Below, in pieces: positions 27,984 through 40,451 of a stretch of DNA of 64,000 nucleotides. Position numbers and translations under genes: made by a program. The notes below the pieces were generated by a model, which saw only the letters and a program-made list of their open reading frames with translations, ran no database searches and was not told the DNA's origin. This stretch comes from Circinella umbellata. Taxonomy: Eukaryota; Mucoromycota; Mucoromycetes; Mucorales; Lichtheimiaceae. The stretch is from NCBI GenBank assembly GCA_025093555.1, contig JAIWNF010000004.1, positions 930,001-994,000 of the forward strand, written 5' to 3'. Numbering within the stretch: the first letter of the stretch is position 1; every line of letters starts with the position of its first letter.

Positions 27984-28599
27984 TATATATCACTCGTTTA
28001 TTACAGATACATGTAGCGAGCTCTGTCACAAAGTAATAGCAATTGCGGAAAGTTATGGATTATGAGGTCTGTATTTTTTTTTATGATAGAATTCCTTCGT
28101 AACAGCCAAAAGCGGCGTGTTTTAGTATATTACCATCTTGTGCTGTTATTCTCGTCCAAACCTTACGTGGATATATATTAAAATCAACCATGTGCTCGTT
28201 GAAAAATAACAATCTTTGATACGTACATCTATTTAAATAAATTACGTATGTAGTAAACTCAATTTTAATTTTTAAGTATTTTCCAATCATTATATAGTTT
28301 TATTTGAAGGCTAAAAGCTAAATACTTCACCAATAATATGTCTAATAAGAGACCCAAGGTTTGAACGATGGTTTATTTAGGAAAAATATCATGATACAAC
28401 ATTAGTTCTATGGAATGAATTATATTTTGGAAATATATCATTTGCTGCATATATTTTTGCATAACTCAATACACATAGGGTAATAGTATATCAATATTGC
28501 ATTATTTATACCTTGTTATTACTAAAATATTACAATGTATTTACCATTATTATAATACATATAAAATAAACAGAACTAATAATAGTTATAATAATAAAC
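27984..28599. other. Intergenic, 616 bp
   Basis: AT-rich 3' flank of the Nudix gene, no gene recognised. Confidence 0.6.
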
Positions 28600-29973
28600 C
28601 TAAAGTTTAGATTTTGATTCAGGTACATCAACATTTTTCTCCAAATCAAAATACTGCATAGCGCCACGGATATAAATACGATGACGATCACCAGCCTTTC
28701 CAGAAGGTTCGCCAGTTTGAATATCCAGGTATTCTTCATCGCCGGGATATGCCAAGAATGTATGGTATCCATCCTTTGCCCGAGTACAATTTTCATCCAC
28801 AGCACCACGCTGTGGCATGACAGTAGAAACACGTCCATCTCTTGTTCTTAACGCACCAAAACCAGCTTTTTTTGCAAGCTCTTTATAATCTTTGATAGGA
28901 GCCATTGTATATAAGCTATACCACTGAGGTGGGATCAATACAATCTTTTCCTCACGCCATGCAGATAATGCTAAAGATAGATATAATTAAATCATTAGAA
29001 AATGATTTTTTTGTTTTCTATTTAATTATGATTTTATATGCCCCTTCATTTTCTTTGATATTCACCTTGATCCGGTGTAAACCAATCCAATTGAACCAGC
29101 TCTTTCCCATCAGCAGCAGTTGTTTCATGAACTGCAGTTGAGGGATCAAGGACCGTGAGATAAAAGTATGTATTGTAACGCCGACGTTCAGCAGCAGGAG
29201 TGATCCAATTTGCAAAAGGAATCAACTTATCAACTGCAGGTACAAGTTTATGAGATTCACATAATACTTTGAACTGAGATGCATCGTTATGAACACGCTC
29301 ACGCCATGCTTCTCTAGTTGCCGCATCCTTAAATACTGTATATGCTGGTGGATGTGTAAGTAAAAGACCTGATTCTTCAAAAGTTTCTCGAATGGCACAA
29401 ATTTTGTTAGTCAGACTATAATATGTTTATAAAATGAAGTTGTCAATAATGTTAAGATTAGAATGATGTAATAAAATAGGGCTATATATGTTTCTAATAA
29501 ATATGAAAAAGATAAATTACTCTGGGACGTTGTCCAGTTTCCAGTTTTCATCATGCTTGTCCACAACACCTCCAGGAAAGACGTGTGCATTAATAAAGCT
29601 ACTCTTCGCATTTCTATTCTTTTCCCACGTTTTTATTACTATATTTACTTTTCCTTTTTTTATTATATTCATTCCAAAAAAAAAAAAAAAAAAGTTAAAT
29701 GTGAATACCGTTTCATCATTAATAAGTCGTAATTGTGTCCTGAGGTAGTTTTAGTGGTAGGTGCAGCTACAATAAGTCTATTGTTGTATAAATATTATGA
29801 TACGTTCCAAGAAGTTAGTGTATAATATTTTCGAATGACAAACCTCTTTTAAATGGAAAAGAAAATGACCAAACAAACAAAGTATATATTTACGTTGCAG
29901 AAGCACGAATATCCTTTGCGATTGCCTGTGTTACTATGGTGGACATTGTACGTGCTTTTATTAAAGCTTTCAT
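28600..29973 (-). CDS. Peroxisomal NUDT19-like Nudix hydrolase (5 exons, 320 aa)
   Basis: Likely hydrolyses CoA or acyl-CoA esters, as mammalian NUDT19 does. Exons 29973-29894, 29777-29709, 29613-29521, 29415-29066 and 28970-28600 join in frame. The N-terminal Nudix strand region reads FINAHVFPGG (G64-G65), and the catalytic helix is R90-E-T-F-E-E-S-G97, with an insertion between the Gly pair and the helix as in NUDT19/RP2p rather than in the compact Nudix box. The protein ends S-K-L, a canonical type 1 peroxisomal import signal. The adenylate-forming reductase gene lies 160 bp upstream on the same strand. An in-frame non-ATG extension exists upstream of 29973; the ATG there (MKALIKARTMS) is preferred, with the second Met at position 10 also possible. 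Confidence 0.9.
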
Positions 29974-30133
29974 GACAACCTGCCCCTTTTTATAATTTTC
30001 TTGTCCTGAAAAAAAATGTGGGGAAAGCTGACCGAAAAGGCATCTCACGTTACGTAGTTTTTTATATAATCCAACCACATGTGAAATTTCCCAGTGTAAA
30101 CTTTTTTCCTTTTATTCTTTAACGGTATTTAAT

Positions 30134-33100
30134 TTACAATGGAGTATAGAATCCTAGATTACGCCAAAAAACAAGATGTTTCTTTAATAATGCTTCACTA
30201 AAAGCAGGCGACTCTGCTAAGACTGGTGCTACTTGAACTGTTTTTTCTGTTTCCCATACTGGCATACTTTGCTCTCCATGTGACGATTTGAAGTTATCTT
30301 CAAAGAACGACATCAAACGATAAGCAGGATTGTCTTGATGCTTACTCAATACGCGAACCCATTCTTCTGGTTCAACTACGTCAAACTTCATACCACATGC
30401 ATTCATCGTCTTAAGTACTTCATACCAATCTACACGATTCGGGTTAACAATATGATAATATCCTTGTTGTTGTATTGTTTGTAACTCTGCGTGACCCATC
30501 TTGAGCATAATTTCCACGATACTTTTGGCGGCATAATCAACAGGCAACCAATCGACATTAATTCCTTTTAAGTTTGGCATCAACCCAAGCTGTGTACCTC
30601 CTACCATTAAAAGTGGATATTGCTCAGATATGTTCCAAACGCCATGTACGCTGTCACCCACAACCTGCCCCATCCGTTCGACAATACAAGGAAAGTTCTT
30701 TTGTTTAGTTAAAAAATTGAAAAGGTGCTCAACAATATATTTGGATTGTGCATAACCCATAGGCATGGCAATATGAGGATTTTTTGGTAATGGGATTTCA
30801 GGAACGGAAGGTTTACCACATGCAGCCGTAGCACTAATACTGGAAACAGCATGAAAGTGAATGGGGTTTTCCCTACGGTATGCGAATTGAAGCAAATTAT
30901 ACATGCCTTGAATACATTCACGGTCAAAATGTTGGACGGGGTGATTGAAATCTAAAAGCCATGCACAGTGTTGAACAATAGTAACTTCCTTCTTGAGTTT
31001 ACTGCATTTTTCTTCGCCCCAACCAAGATAAGGCTCATTTAGTTCCATTGGCAAGGCCTCCACTTTGCCAGTATTTTTCAACAACGAGGTATCCAACAGT
31101 CGGTCTTGAAATGATTTCACCAAACGTTGCATATAGTTTGTACCACGAACCAAACAGTAAACTTTCTTAACTTGAGGAGAAAGAATTAAATCGCGTAACA
31201 TGAATGCACCCAAAGAACCAGTAGCACCAGAGAGCAAAATTGTATGCTGTTCATCATCTGAAGTTACCGCGTTGGTAGTAGCCATTGGAAAATCAGAATC
31301 AGCCCTTTTGATGTAGTAGTTGAGAAGATTTTGAGTATCTTGATATCGTGTTTCGCGCCGCTCTTCTTCTTTTAGAATTACATTTGCTGTAAGAGCTTCT
31401 TTCATGGATGTCAATGTTGGATGTTCAAACAAAAAGTTTTTTGGAATATCTGCAAACCGTACAGCAAGTTTGTTATGTAACTGGATAGACAAGAGGGAAT
31501 TCAGACCATAGTCAAACAGAGATATGTCAGCATCAATTGAGTCCCTGTGAAGTACTTGAGAAGCCGATTGGGTGAGAAATTCATAGATGCTTAGGTTTGC
31601 ATCAGTTTCACTAATTGTACTTGTAGCAGTTCCTTGCAAAAAGTCATTATACATTTTTTCAATCTCTTGGTTATATTTTTTAATGGCACTTTTGCGTATA
31701 ACGTTGCCTTTGAGTGTCTTAGGAAGATGTCGGCTCAGTGGCAAAATGTAGACCATCTGTGGAAGGATTATGCTATGACTAGGAGCCGATTTATTGGCAC
31801 ATTCGACAGCTTCATGAACTATATAAATATAATAAACAAAGCAATTAAGAACATACTCTTTTTTTACTATATATCCCAGTAAAAGTGGTTGTTACCTTCA
31901 GAAATGATATCTTCTAGTCGATACTTCATGGCGTGCTCTAATTCTAACTGGATCAAAGTGGCGGTACATTGTCTGCTTTCACCAATGACAACACAAGAAT
32001 TGATAACTTTGGCTGAATTTATTCGATGTTCTATAGGAATGGGGTTTGTTTTCTCGCCATTTTCCCTGTTACGTATATAAAAAAATCAGTAGCAATGTGT
32101 AAGTAGTTTCTCGAATAACAGAGGATGATTAGTTTGGTATATGCTATGCATATAAAAATAAAAACAGCTTACATGACAAGTGTGTCATCGTTGCGGCCAA
32201 GATGGCGCCAATACCCTGATTTAGGTGGGTCTTCCATAAACAAATCGCCAGTTGCATAGTCACCATTAGGTCGATTGCGAATGTTTGTAGCCAAAATAGG
32301 GCACCCTGCCTTGAGAACAAGATGATGGATACTTTTAGTTTCGTCCGTTGCTTCCCAAACACAGTAAGGCAACACAGATGATGGGGGACGCATCGAATAC
32401 CACTGATTATTGTAGTCACTTGATATATTGGCAATACACATGGCATTAATTTCTATATACAGTTATACGCATATCGTATTAGTTTTTTAGCTATTTTTTT
32501 ACTAAAAGAAAAAGAGAAAACTATATTGGTAGATTTGTACCTGTAGTACCATAAGCAGCTCGAATATTCATACCCTTAGAAATCAAGTAATCACCTACTT
32601 GTCGTCTAAGGCTAGCACCACCATAAATGGAGAACTTAATACGTTGATAAATCTCTTCAGCTTCGGGTTTTTCCTCAATATACTCGGCAATTTGTTCCAA
32701 TATCATGGGGGGTAACCCCAACATAGTGACATTATGCTTGTCGATTGCCTTGGCAATCTCACCTGGAGTGGGAGGGATGCGTTCCAAAATTAAACAGCTC
32801 GCACCAAAAATCATTGGCAAAAAGGCGCAAAAGATACCAAAAGCGTGAAAAAGTGGAAAGGACGCAAGCATTACATCAGATGATTCCAAGCAGTGAGCAT
32901 CTTCTTGCATCTTTGATGTCAGTAGCTGTACAAGCCCAAACATGTAGCGGTTACTGAGACGAATTGGTTTGGGAAATTCTGTACTACCGGAACTGTGAAT
33001 GATCAATACAATTTTTTCAATATCCATGATTGATGCCGTTTTGGAAGCGGATCGCATTGCTGTACTAGGTTGGGAGAGTTTTTCAAGATCGAATGGCTCG

Positions 33101-33528
33101 AGAATCTTGATGTTGCAGCCACCGGGGATCTTGGATGCACATTGATTGGCTACATCAGCGTACTTTTGAGATGCGATAACAAAATGCGTATTAGTTTTCG
33201 CCATTAAGTTGACATTGGCCTCAATAGAGTTACGTGGTGATAACGCTAAAAGAACAGGCTGTAGCTTGAAAATAGCCAACATGGTTACCATATAGTAGAT
33301 CGAATGGTCTGCGATAAGTCCAATCGTTTTGATACCATTCAGGCTAGATGACCATTTATTTGCTAGATTGGTTGAAATACAATTTACTTGAGAGTAGCTC
33401 AGCGTCTTAAATTCTTGGGTACTGGGTAGTTGATAACGTATAAATATACTATCACTGTAACGTTCAGCTTGCTGTTCAAACAAGTTAATGAAGGAATAAT
33501 ACTGATTATAGTCATACAAGGTGTTCAT
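30134..33528 (-). CDS. Adenylate-forming reductase, A-PCP-R (NRPS-like) (4 exons, 1040 aa)
   Basis: Activates a carboxylic acid as acyl-AMP, loads it on a carrier domain and reductively releases an aldehyde or alcohol. Exons 33528-32541, 32452-32173, 32065-31896 and 31818-30134 join in frame. Adenylation domain: phosphate-binding loop H178-SSGSTEFPK, YGTTE, ATGDLF, GRNDDTLVMENGEK and the C-terminal catalytic-Lys region GNVIRKSAIKKY. Carrier domain: FDYGLNSLLS with S587 as phosphopantetheine site. Reductase domain: nucleotide loop G677-ATGSLG and catalytic Y835-AQSK839. There is no condensation domain and no extra peptide-bond machinery. At 1040 residues it is shorter than alpha-aminoadipate reductase (Lys2, about 1400), so it is not Lys2. 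No other secondary-metabolite genes surround it. The substrate is unknown. Confidence 0.92.
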
Positions 33529-35644
33529 AGTAATATATAATATAATTGATTTAAATGATGTATGCTATGAAAAAAAATCCAAGCAAAGGTTTATATATCT
33601 TTTAGTGAAAGAATTCTTTGGGGGTTGGAACTATTTCTCTAAATCATAAAAGAATATTCTGCACCATCCCTGCTCTAAATAAATAACCGATCTTTTGTGG
33701 TTTATACGAAGACGTTTGGTCACGTACATGCGTTCCGAGAAATCAGTGAAAAGACAAAAAATGTGACACGGGACTTCACTGATCGGGTTCTGCAAAAAAA
33801 ATAGAACTGAACAATTATGTCATTATCAAACTTATAATGTATTACATATCGCACAATGAATAAGAAATCTGATGTTATATAACAATAAGCAGAAAACTTT
33901 TAGCATGCACTCTTCTAATATTGTCTAGAAGTAAAATAATCTACCGGCGAGGGGTACACTTGTTTAAGGGATGCGCCTTACACCCCGTCTTTTGATTTCA
34001 TTATAATTTATTATCAGCATATCAAGTTTTTCAGGGATGTTAAAAACTCCTAATTGTACATAATATTATCTCCTTTGTCTACATGTACATTGATCATCAC
34101 ATACTTTATAGGAGGTGAATCATTTTTCTTGATAACACGAATATATTATATGAAAATAGATATTATACAAACTTGCCGTATCCTTATTTCGACCTCTTCT
34201 TTTATCTCCACAAAAGCCTAAATAAGTCTACTTACATCTACAAAAAACCACTCTCTTTTAACATAACATTATTTATTTTGCTTCTTCCGTAGCATAATCC
34301 CATTATCCAATCTTTGCTTGTTCATTTTCTTAATAATGTTACGTATTGCGCGCTCTATTTGATTAATAAAATATTATTACTGATGTATCATGGCAATTAT
34401 AGAAGCACTGTTGTATAATATATATTACCTTGTTGGCTCGGGAAAATTATGTATATTTCTCGTGCTTGATCGCATCGATTATTTTTAGCGCATCAAAAAA
34501 CTTGTAACGCTAAAAGCGCACTATCATGAGTATTTTTACCTGAATCACAAGAAGAAAATCCAGTCTAATTAAATGAAGAAGTATGGTAAATACTTTCCCC
34601 GTTTTATCTTGATACGTATGCATAACTCCAACTTGCCGAGCAATATATTCAGTAACGACAATTAATAGTACTTTCAGACGGTATATATATGTTGAAAGTC
34701 AATATGAAAAAGGAAGAAAAGAAAAAGAAAAAAATGACATTTGCCGTTATCTTAATCAATAAAATATGAAAAAAAAAATGTGACATTCAATAGTAGTTGA
34801 CGTCCTACTAAAATACACTAAGTTTTGTCATTCAGCTTTGGAAGTGAACGTTCCTTTGCCAAGATATGTATTATATACAGCAGCATAAAAAATGATCGAA
34901 TAAAATCACACTTACCTTGTTATAAAAGCTTTGAAACGCTAATTACAAATGACTCAGGTGTGTGCGACAAATGCATCTTAGTTAATACTGAATATAGCTC
35001 TACATGTACATTGTAAATCTTGATTTCATATTTTTTCCTTTGACAACAAATTCGACCTTTGCTAATAAGTGAGTAAAGATAACAGGTGACGTTGCTTTAC
35101 TGTGGAATAGTTGACTTTTTTTTTTTGACTCGACGTGCATAATTTTTTAAAGGATTGCAAATACTATATGTACAGAGAGAATTCATAACTTCTTCGATTA
35201 CACGTTAATAGCAATATATCATATGTTCTCGTTTATACGTATATAAATTTTAAAGTAAAACAACATCAAGTGTTGAAGCATCAACTGGGCATTATATTGC
35301 CAGCACTTTTTTTTTTGAAGATAATCTGTGATAAAATTACAATATGACGACTTGGTCTAATAATACTAGAGTCAACATAGTAGATCATTTTACCCTTCCC
35401 ACTTATTAAAAATGCAAACTAGTTTTAGACTATCAAAAAACGGTCTACCAAAGTACTGAGATATTTAAAGCCTCTGTAACGAGTTTTACTTTCAAGGACA
35501 TACGGTTGACGAGCATATAAAAAACGGTATTTAGCAAGATATTACGTATTGAGATACCATTTTAAATATTGTTACCCATGTATGCTTCGCAAAGGATAAG
35601 AAGTCAGGAAAAATGGTTTTCAAACAGTTCGTTGTTGTGGTCAA
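33529..35644. other. Gene-poor region, 2.1 kb
   Basis: Promoter side of the adenylate-forming reductase, then AT-rich DNA with many stops; nothing recognised. Confidence 0.5.
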
Positions 35645-35767
35645 TTATTTCCACATAAAAGTATAATTCGAGGTTGATCTGAATATTTTTGGTCTACGTA
35701 TACCCGTTCCATTTGGAAGTCTTTGACGCTCGTATTCCATTTTCTGTACAAGCACAGAAGTTACATG
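35645..35767 (-). pseudogene. Coding-like terminal fragment
   Basis: On the minus strand a frame reads VLVQKMEYERQRLPNGTG, IRRPKIFRSTSNYTFMWK and then a stop at 35645. The composition is strongly protein-like for about 40 codons, but no partner exon or start is found. Could be the C-terminal scrap of a transposon protein or of a lost gene. Confidence 0.3.
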
Positions 35768-36440
35768 CGTAAGACTACAACAAAAGACTAGAACTACAAT
35801 CAATGAGCATTTAATCAAGGAAGAAATTTAAAATATTAACATTTTAAACGTAAAATAAGTTTCTTGAGTACTTATAATAATATACATTTTATTATTATAA
35901 TACAGTTAGTAAATTATATTGTATACGTATTGATATATGTGATTACAAAATTCGATGAGGTCATCTTAGAATAATATACAATATACAATAATGTTCGGCT
36001 TTTACATGTAGAAGCTGTTGACATGTGATAATTAGAATCCAAGACATACAAAATTATTATGCATTAGTTAAGTTTACGTACATAGTTTCTAAAAAGCAAA
36101 AGAATATCAAAATCATCTAGATAAAGTACCTTTCGATACTTTCTTATTATGTATAAAAAAAACAATCTTTTCCACGCATATTTTGGTACAAAAAAAACTT
36201 TGCTGTGCTATCGTGGTTATCGAGTCATTTAGCGACCTTTTTTAATCCAAGCGAGTGCAAAGATACACTTTGGCAGTAATATCAAAGAAAAGGTCAAAAC
36301 TTATTTAAATTGTGTATTATTGCCAATCTATGATAATCTATGATGACACTGTAATTTGTCATTTATACGCTGAACGACTTGCTATTTAAACTGTATCAGA
36401 GTATGTGACACACAATAGAAAAAGGGCGAAAAACAGAGTA
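35768..36440. other. Intergenic, 670 bp
   Basis: AT-rich, no gene or repeat recognised. Confidence 0.5.
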
Positions 36441-36618
36441 CTGGATTTTTAGACTACTTTGCGCATTATAGTTATTTTTTTTTGCGCACTTGGAAATTTA
36501 TTTACGAATAAACTTCCAAACAATGTTCACCTATTTCAGAAAACATATTGTAATACATAGTTATTTCTTAATAATTTTAATATTCAATGCTGGTATCATA
36601 AATATATTTGAGAACAAT
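36441..36618. mobile_element. Truncated copy of the 27.7-kb MITE
   Basis: Begins CTGGATTTTTAGACTACTTT (36441-36460), preceded by TA, and shares the internal sequence of the 27731 element in the same orientation: AATGTTCACCTATTTCAGA and TTTCTTAATAATTTTAATAT are almost identical in the two copies. The right inverted repeat is missing; similarity stops near 36618. Confidence 0.8.
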
Positions 36619-36737
36619 CAAAAGGTACAACAGCGTAAACGAAAGAGTCTTTTTTTTTGGTTCTATTACTTTTTTTTATGTTTATTCCTTTTTAAACAAG
36701 CGAAAAAAAAATGAAAACAGTCATGAACTGCTGTGTT

Positions 36738-36742
<5 letters not shown>

Positions 36743-36797
<55 letters not shown>
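36743..36797. repeat. (GT)n microsatellite
   Basis: About 27 GT dinucleotides, 150 bp beyond the stop codon of the minus-strand BiP gene. Confidence 0.95.
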
Positions 36798-36799
<2 letters not shown>

Positions 36800-36945
36800 T
36801 GATATAATACTATATATGAGATGTATTTGTTCGTGTATGTAATGTTGTATAGTTGAGTGGGAAAGGATCAGAAAGAAAAGGGATGATAGCCCAAAAAGTA
36901 GTAATGATATATTTTTTAATAGTTTGTTGATATTATTTTTTATAT

Positions 36946-39187
36946 TTACAACTCATCATGATCACGAAGAGGTTCATCATCTTCTTCATAACCACCAGGA
37001 GCACCGCCATCAGCGTAAAGCTTAGCAGTAATTGGGTTAACGATGGATTCAAGTTCCTCGCGCTTTTCATCAAAATCTTCCTTTTCGGCATTAGGGGTTT
37101 CATCCAACCAGTCCAACTTTTCACGGATAGCATCTTCAATGGCATCACGGTCATCATCATCAATCTTGCTGAAGGCACCGGAATCATCACTCAATTGAGA
37201 CTTCAAGGTATAGATATAGTTTTCCAATTGGTTCTTGGATTCGGTACGTTCACGGACTTGTTTATCTTCTTCAGCGAACTCTTCAGCTTCACGAACCATA
37301 CGGTCAATATCTTCTTGAGATAAACGACCCTTGTCATTGGTAATAGTGATGGTTTCGGATTTGCCAGAGGCCTTATCGGCAGCACTGACCTTTAAGATAC
37401 CATTGGCATCGACTTCAAAAGAAACTTCGATTTGTGGGACACCTCGTGGAGCAGGAGCAATACCGTTCAATTCAAACTTACCAAGCTTGTTATTATCCTT
37501 GGTCATGGCACGTTCACCTTCATAAACTTGAATTAAGACGGTAGGTTGGTTATCGGCGGCAGTGGAGAAGATTTGAGACTTCTTGGTAGGAATGACAGTG
37601 TTACGAGGAATCAACTTGGTCATGACACCACCAGTAGTCTAAATAATAATAAGAGATAGAATTATCTTGGTTAACTTGTGTATTTAAAAAGAAAAAGACA
37701 TTATACACAAAAATCCCCAATGCTACTGGTCCAAAACTTATATATATTTACCTCAATACCGAGAGTCAAAGGGTTAACATCCAAAAGAAGAACCTTATCA
37801 GAACCTTCTTCACCAGAAAGAATACCACCTTGAACAGCAGCACCATAAGCAACAGCTTCATCAGGATTGATACCCTTGGAAGGCTTCTTGCCATTGAAAT
37901 AATCTTCCAACAATTTTTGGACCTTGGGAATACGAGTAGAACCACCAACAAGAACAATATCGTCAACTTGATCCTTTGTGAAACCAGCATCCTTCAAGAC
38001 TTGTTCAACAGGCTTCAAAGTCTTTCTGAACAAATCATTGTTCAATTCTTCAAACTTGGCGCGGGTCAAGGTTTCAGAGAAGTCCTTACCCTTATGGAAA
38101 GATTCAATTTCAATACGAACAGACATTTGAGATGACAAAGCACGCTTAGCCTTTTCGACTTCACGCTTCAATTTACCCATGGACTTCAAATCCTTGGTAA
38201 TATCTTCACCGTTCTTCTTCTTCCAGAGCTTGATGAAATGATCCATGACACGGCTATCGAAATCTTCACCACCCAAATGAGTATCACCAGCAGTTGCAAG
38301 AACTTCGAAGATACCATCGTCGATTGACAAAAGGGAGACATCGAAAGTACCACCACCCAAATCATAGACTAACACGTTCTTTTCACCTCCAGTCTTATCT
38401 AATCCATAAGCAATGGCAGCAGCAGTAGGTTCGTTGATAATACGTAAGATGTTCAAACCGGCAATAGTACCAGCATCCTTGGTAGCTTGACGTTGAGCAT
38501 CATTGAAATAGGCAGGAACGGTAACGACAGCATGAGTAACTGGAGTACCCAAGTAAGCTTCAGCAGTTTCCTTCATCTTGGTCAAAACCATGCCAGAGAT
38601 TTCTTCAGGAGTAAAGACCTTGTCTTCATTCTTGACAGGAACCTTAATGTTAGGAGCACCATTCTTGTTTACCAACTTGAAGGGGAAATGCTTGACATCG
38701 TTTTGGACATCCTTGTCATTGTAACGACGACCAATGAGACGCTTAGCATCAAAGACAGTACGTTCAGGATTGGCGGCATATTGGTTCTTGGCGGCATCAC
38801 CAATTAAACGTTCATCATCAGTGAATGCAACATAAGAAGGAGTAATACGATGACCTTGGTCATTGGCAATAATATCAACGCGTCCGTTCTTTTGGACACC
38901 AACACAAGAATAAGTGGTACCCAAATCAATACCAATCACTACACAAATACAATTTAATTATATATAATCCTCAGTTAGTCGACCTCGTTGCTTCCCTTTG
39001 CTGTTGTTGTGTTATGGTGTTATTGGATTCTGTTGATCAAGAAAATGTTGTTTTTCTTCCATAGTTACGCGTTTCATTACTTACCAGTTCCATAAGCTTC
39101 TTTATCATCAGCTAAAACAGTTTGAGTGCCAACAAATAAAGCACATACAATGGCAAGAAGGGCCAATAATGAGGCCGATCGATGCAT
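36946..39187 (-). CDS. KAR2: ER Hsp70 chaperone BiP/Kar2 (3 exons, 660 aa)
   Basis: Luminal Hsp70 that drives translocation into the ER, folding, and signalling of unfolded proteins. Exons 39187-39085, 38938-37752 and 37638-36946 join in frame. The N-terminus [20 protein letters not shown] is a signal peptide. The ATPase domain starts [15 protein letters not shown] and includes [14 protein letters not shown] and [10 protein letters not shown]. The substrate-binding domain starts in exon 3. The last four residues are HDEL, the ER retrieval signal, which separates it from cytosolic Ssa-type Hsp70. The promoter side holds a TATA-like sequence and two copies of a TACGTG box (separate entry), consistent with induction by ER stress. 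Confidence 0.98.
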
Positions 39188-39269
39188 GGTTATAATATTC
39201 TGTTGTATGTACAAAGAAAAAGAAAAAAGAAAAGAAGTATGATTTTCTCTTTGTCATTTCTCGTTCCGT

Positions 39270-39277
39270 TTATAAAT
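39270..39277 (-). promoter_or_regulatory. TATA-like element of KAR2
   Basis: Reads GTATTTATAAAC on the minus strand, about 85 bp upstream of the KAR2 start codon. Confidence 0.5.
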
Positions 39278-39338
39278 ACTTTAACAGCAAGCCATGTTGC
39301 AATTTATGATTGGATGCGGGGTTTAGGAATATCATGGT

Positions 39339-39389
39339 GATACGTGGCAGTCGAGATTTTGACAGCCTCCTTGAAATTCGATACGTGGC
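39339..39389. promoter_or_regulatory. Two GATACGTGGC boxes, UPRE-like, upstream of KAR2
   Basis: GATACGTGGC occurs exactly at 39339-39348 and again at 39380-39389, 41 bp apart and 150-200 bp upstream of the KAR2 start. The core TACGTG matches the UPRE-2 class of unfolded-protein-response element described in budding yeast, and ACGTGG is shared with the animal UPRE. Binding by a Hac1-like bZIP factor is inferred. Confidence 0.55.
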
Positions 39390-40451
39390 CGATGCTTCTT
39401 TGCTCGATTCAGGTTAGTTATGGCTCACACACCTTGCTGATGTTTCACATAGAACAGATATGCCCAATTATTTTTAATCTTCTATATATTCGAGATATTA
39501 TTTTTATACTTTCTCAAAGTTGTGCCTGGTTGTTAGCTTTTTTTTATTGGTGACGTTCTCCAATAGAGTAATGTGAAACATAAATCTCTAGTTTGTTCCA
39601 GCAGTTTCGAATTAAAGCTAACACCCCCAACATACTAACCCTTAGGCATTAACACGACCAAACGATTCTTTTTCAAGACGAAATAGTCGGTTAATAATGA
39701 AAAAGAAAACCACTTACGGCACTATGGTAGTTTATCATTATGACAATTCATGAAGCAGAAGATAAGACTCAAAAAATTATGGCTGAAAACAAAAAAGTAT
39801 ATTATAAACAAAGCTGCATAAACTAATAGTAAAATGGGTCAATTATCTCTTGATAAATATGTCAGCAGTATATATTAACTAACTACTAATTTAAATTAAA
39901 CAATATATACTAGTGTATGTGTGGGTGGGTGGGTAAAACATACACGGCTTAAATAAAAAAAATAAAATATATAATATATAATATATAATAATAAAAGTAA
40001 AAATAAAAAATGTAAACGGCATACATGACATACATTACGTATAAAGGGGGATTTTCGAGGTATATGGGAGTGAGGAAACACTAAATAATAATGAGGATTA
40101 GGGATATATAAAAATGAATGGGTGGGCATAATTCCAAATGATATAATCAAAAGTTTTTTTTTTTTTTGGTTTAGGAATAAAGTAAAATAAAAAGTGTATA
40201 TAAAGTAATGAATGGTATGTGGTTGTACGAATAATAAATGATTATGATAACAATGACAAAGATGACGTTATAACGTTTGCTGTAGAAAGTTTATGTAGTA
40301 AGGGGCTTGTTTGTTCGTTCGCTTGTTGTAGCTGTGTTTATCAGTGTTTGTGTAATGGTAAATTTTGTGTTTATGAATTGGCGGGAAAATATGAACGTAA
40401 CGCATGCATGACGTCAAATATATATTTTTTTGTTTTCTTTTATTTTATTTT
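39390..40451. other. Intergenic between KAR2 promoter and the TBC gene 3' end
   Basis: AT-rich 3' flank of the TBC gene and distal promoter of KAR2; ATA repeats near 39967-39992. No gene recognised. Confidence 0.55.

Noticed and set aside
29731..29790. tRNA-like stretch (TAGTTTTAGTGGTAGG)
   Set aside because: No cloverleaf can be drawn and it lies in an exon of the Nudix gene. No tRNA or rRNA gene was found anywhere in the window by eye.
30134..33528. Idea that the reductase is alpha-aminoadipate reductase (Lys2)
   Set aside because: Too short, lacks the Lys2 N-terminal part, and its adenylation motifs are of the fungal adenylate-forming reductase type.
36946..39187. Idea that the Hsp70 is cytosolic Ssa
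   Set aside because: Signal peptide at the start and HDEL at the end place it in the ER.
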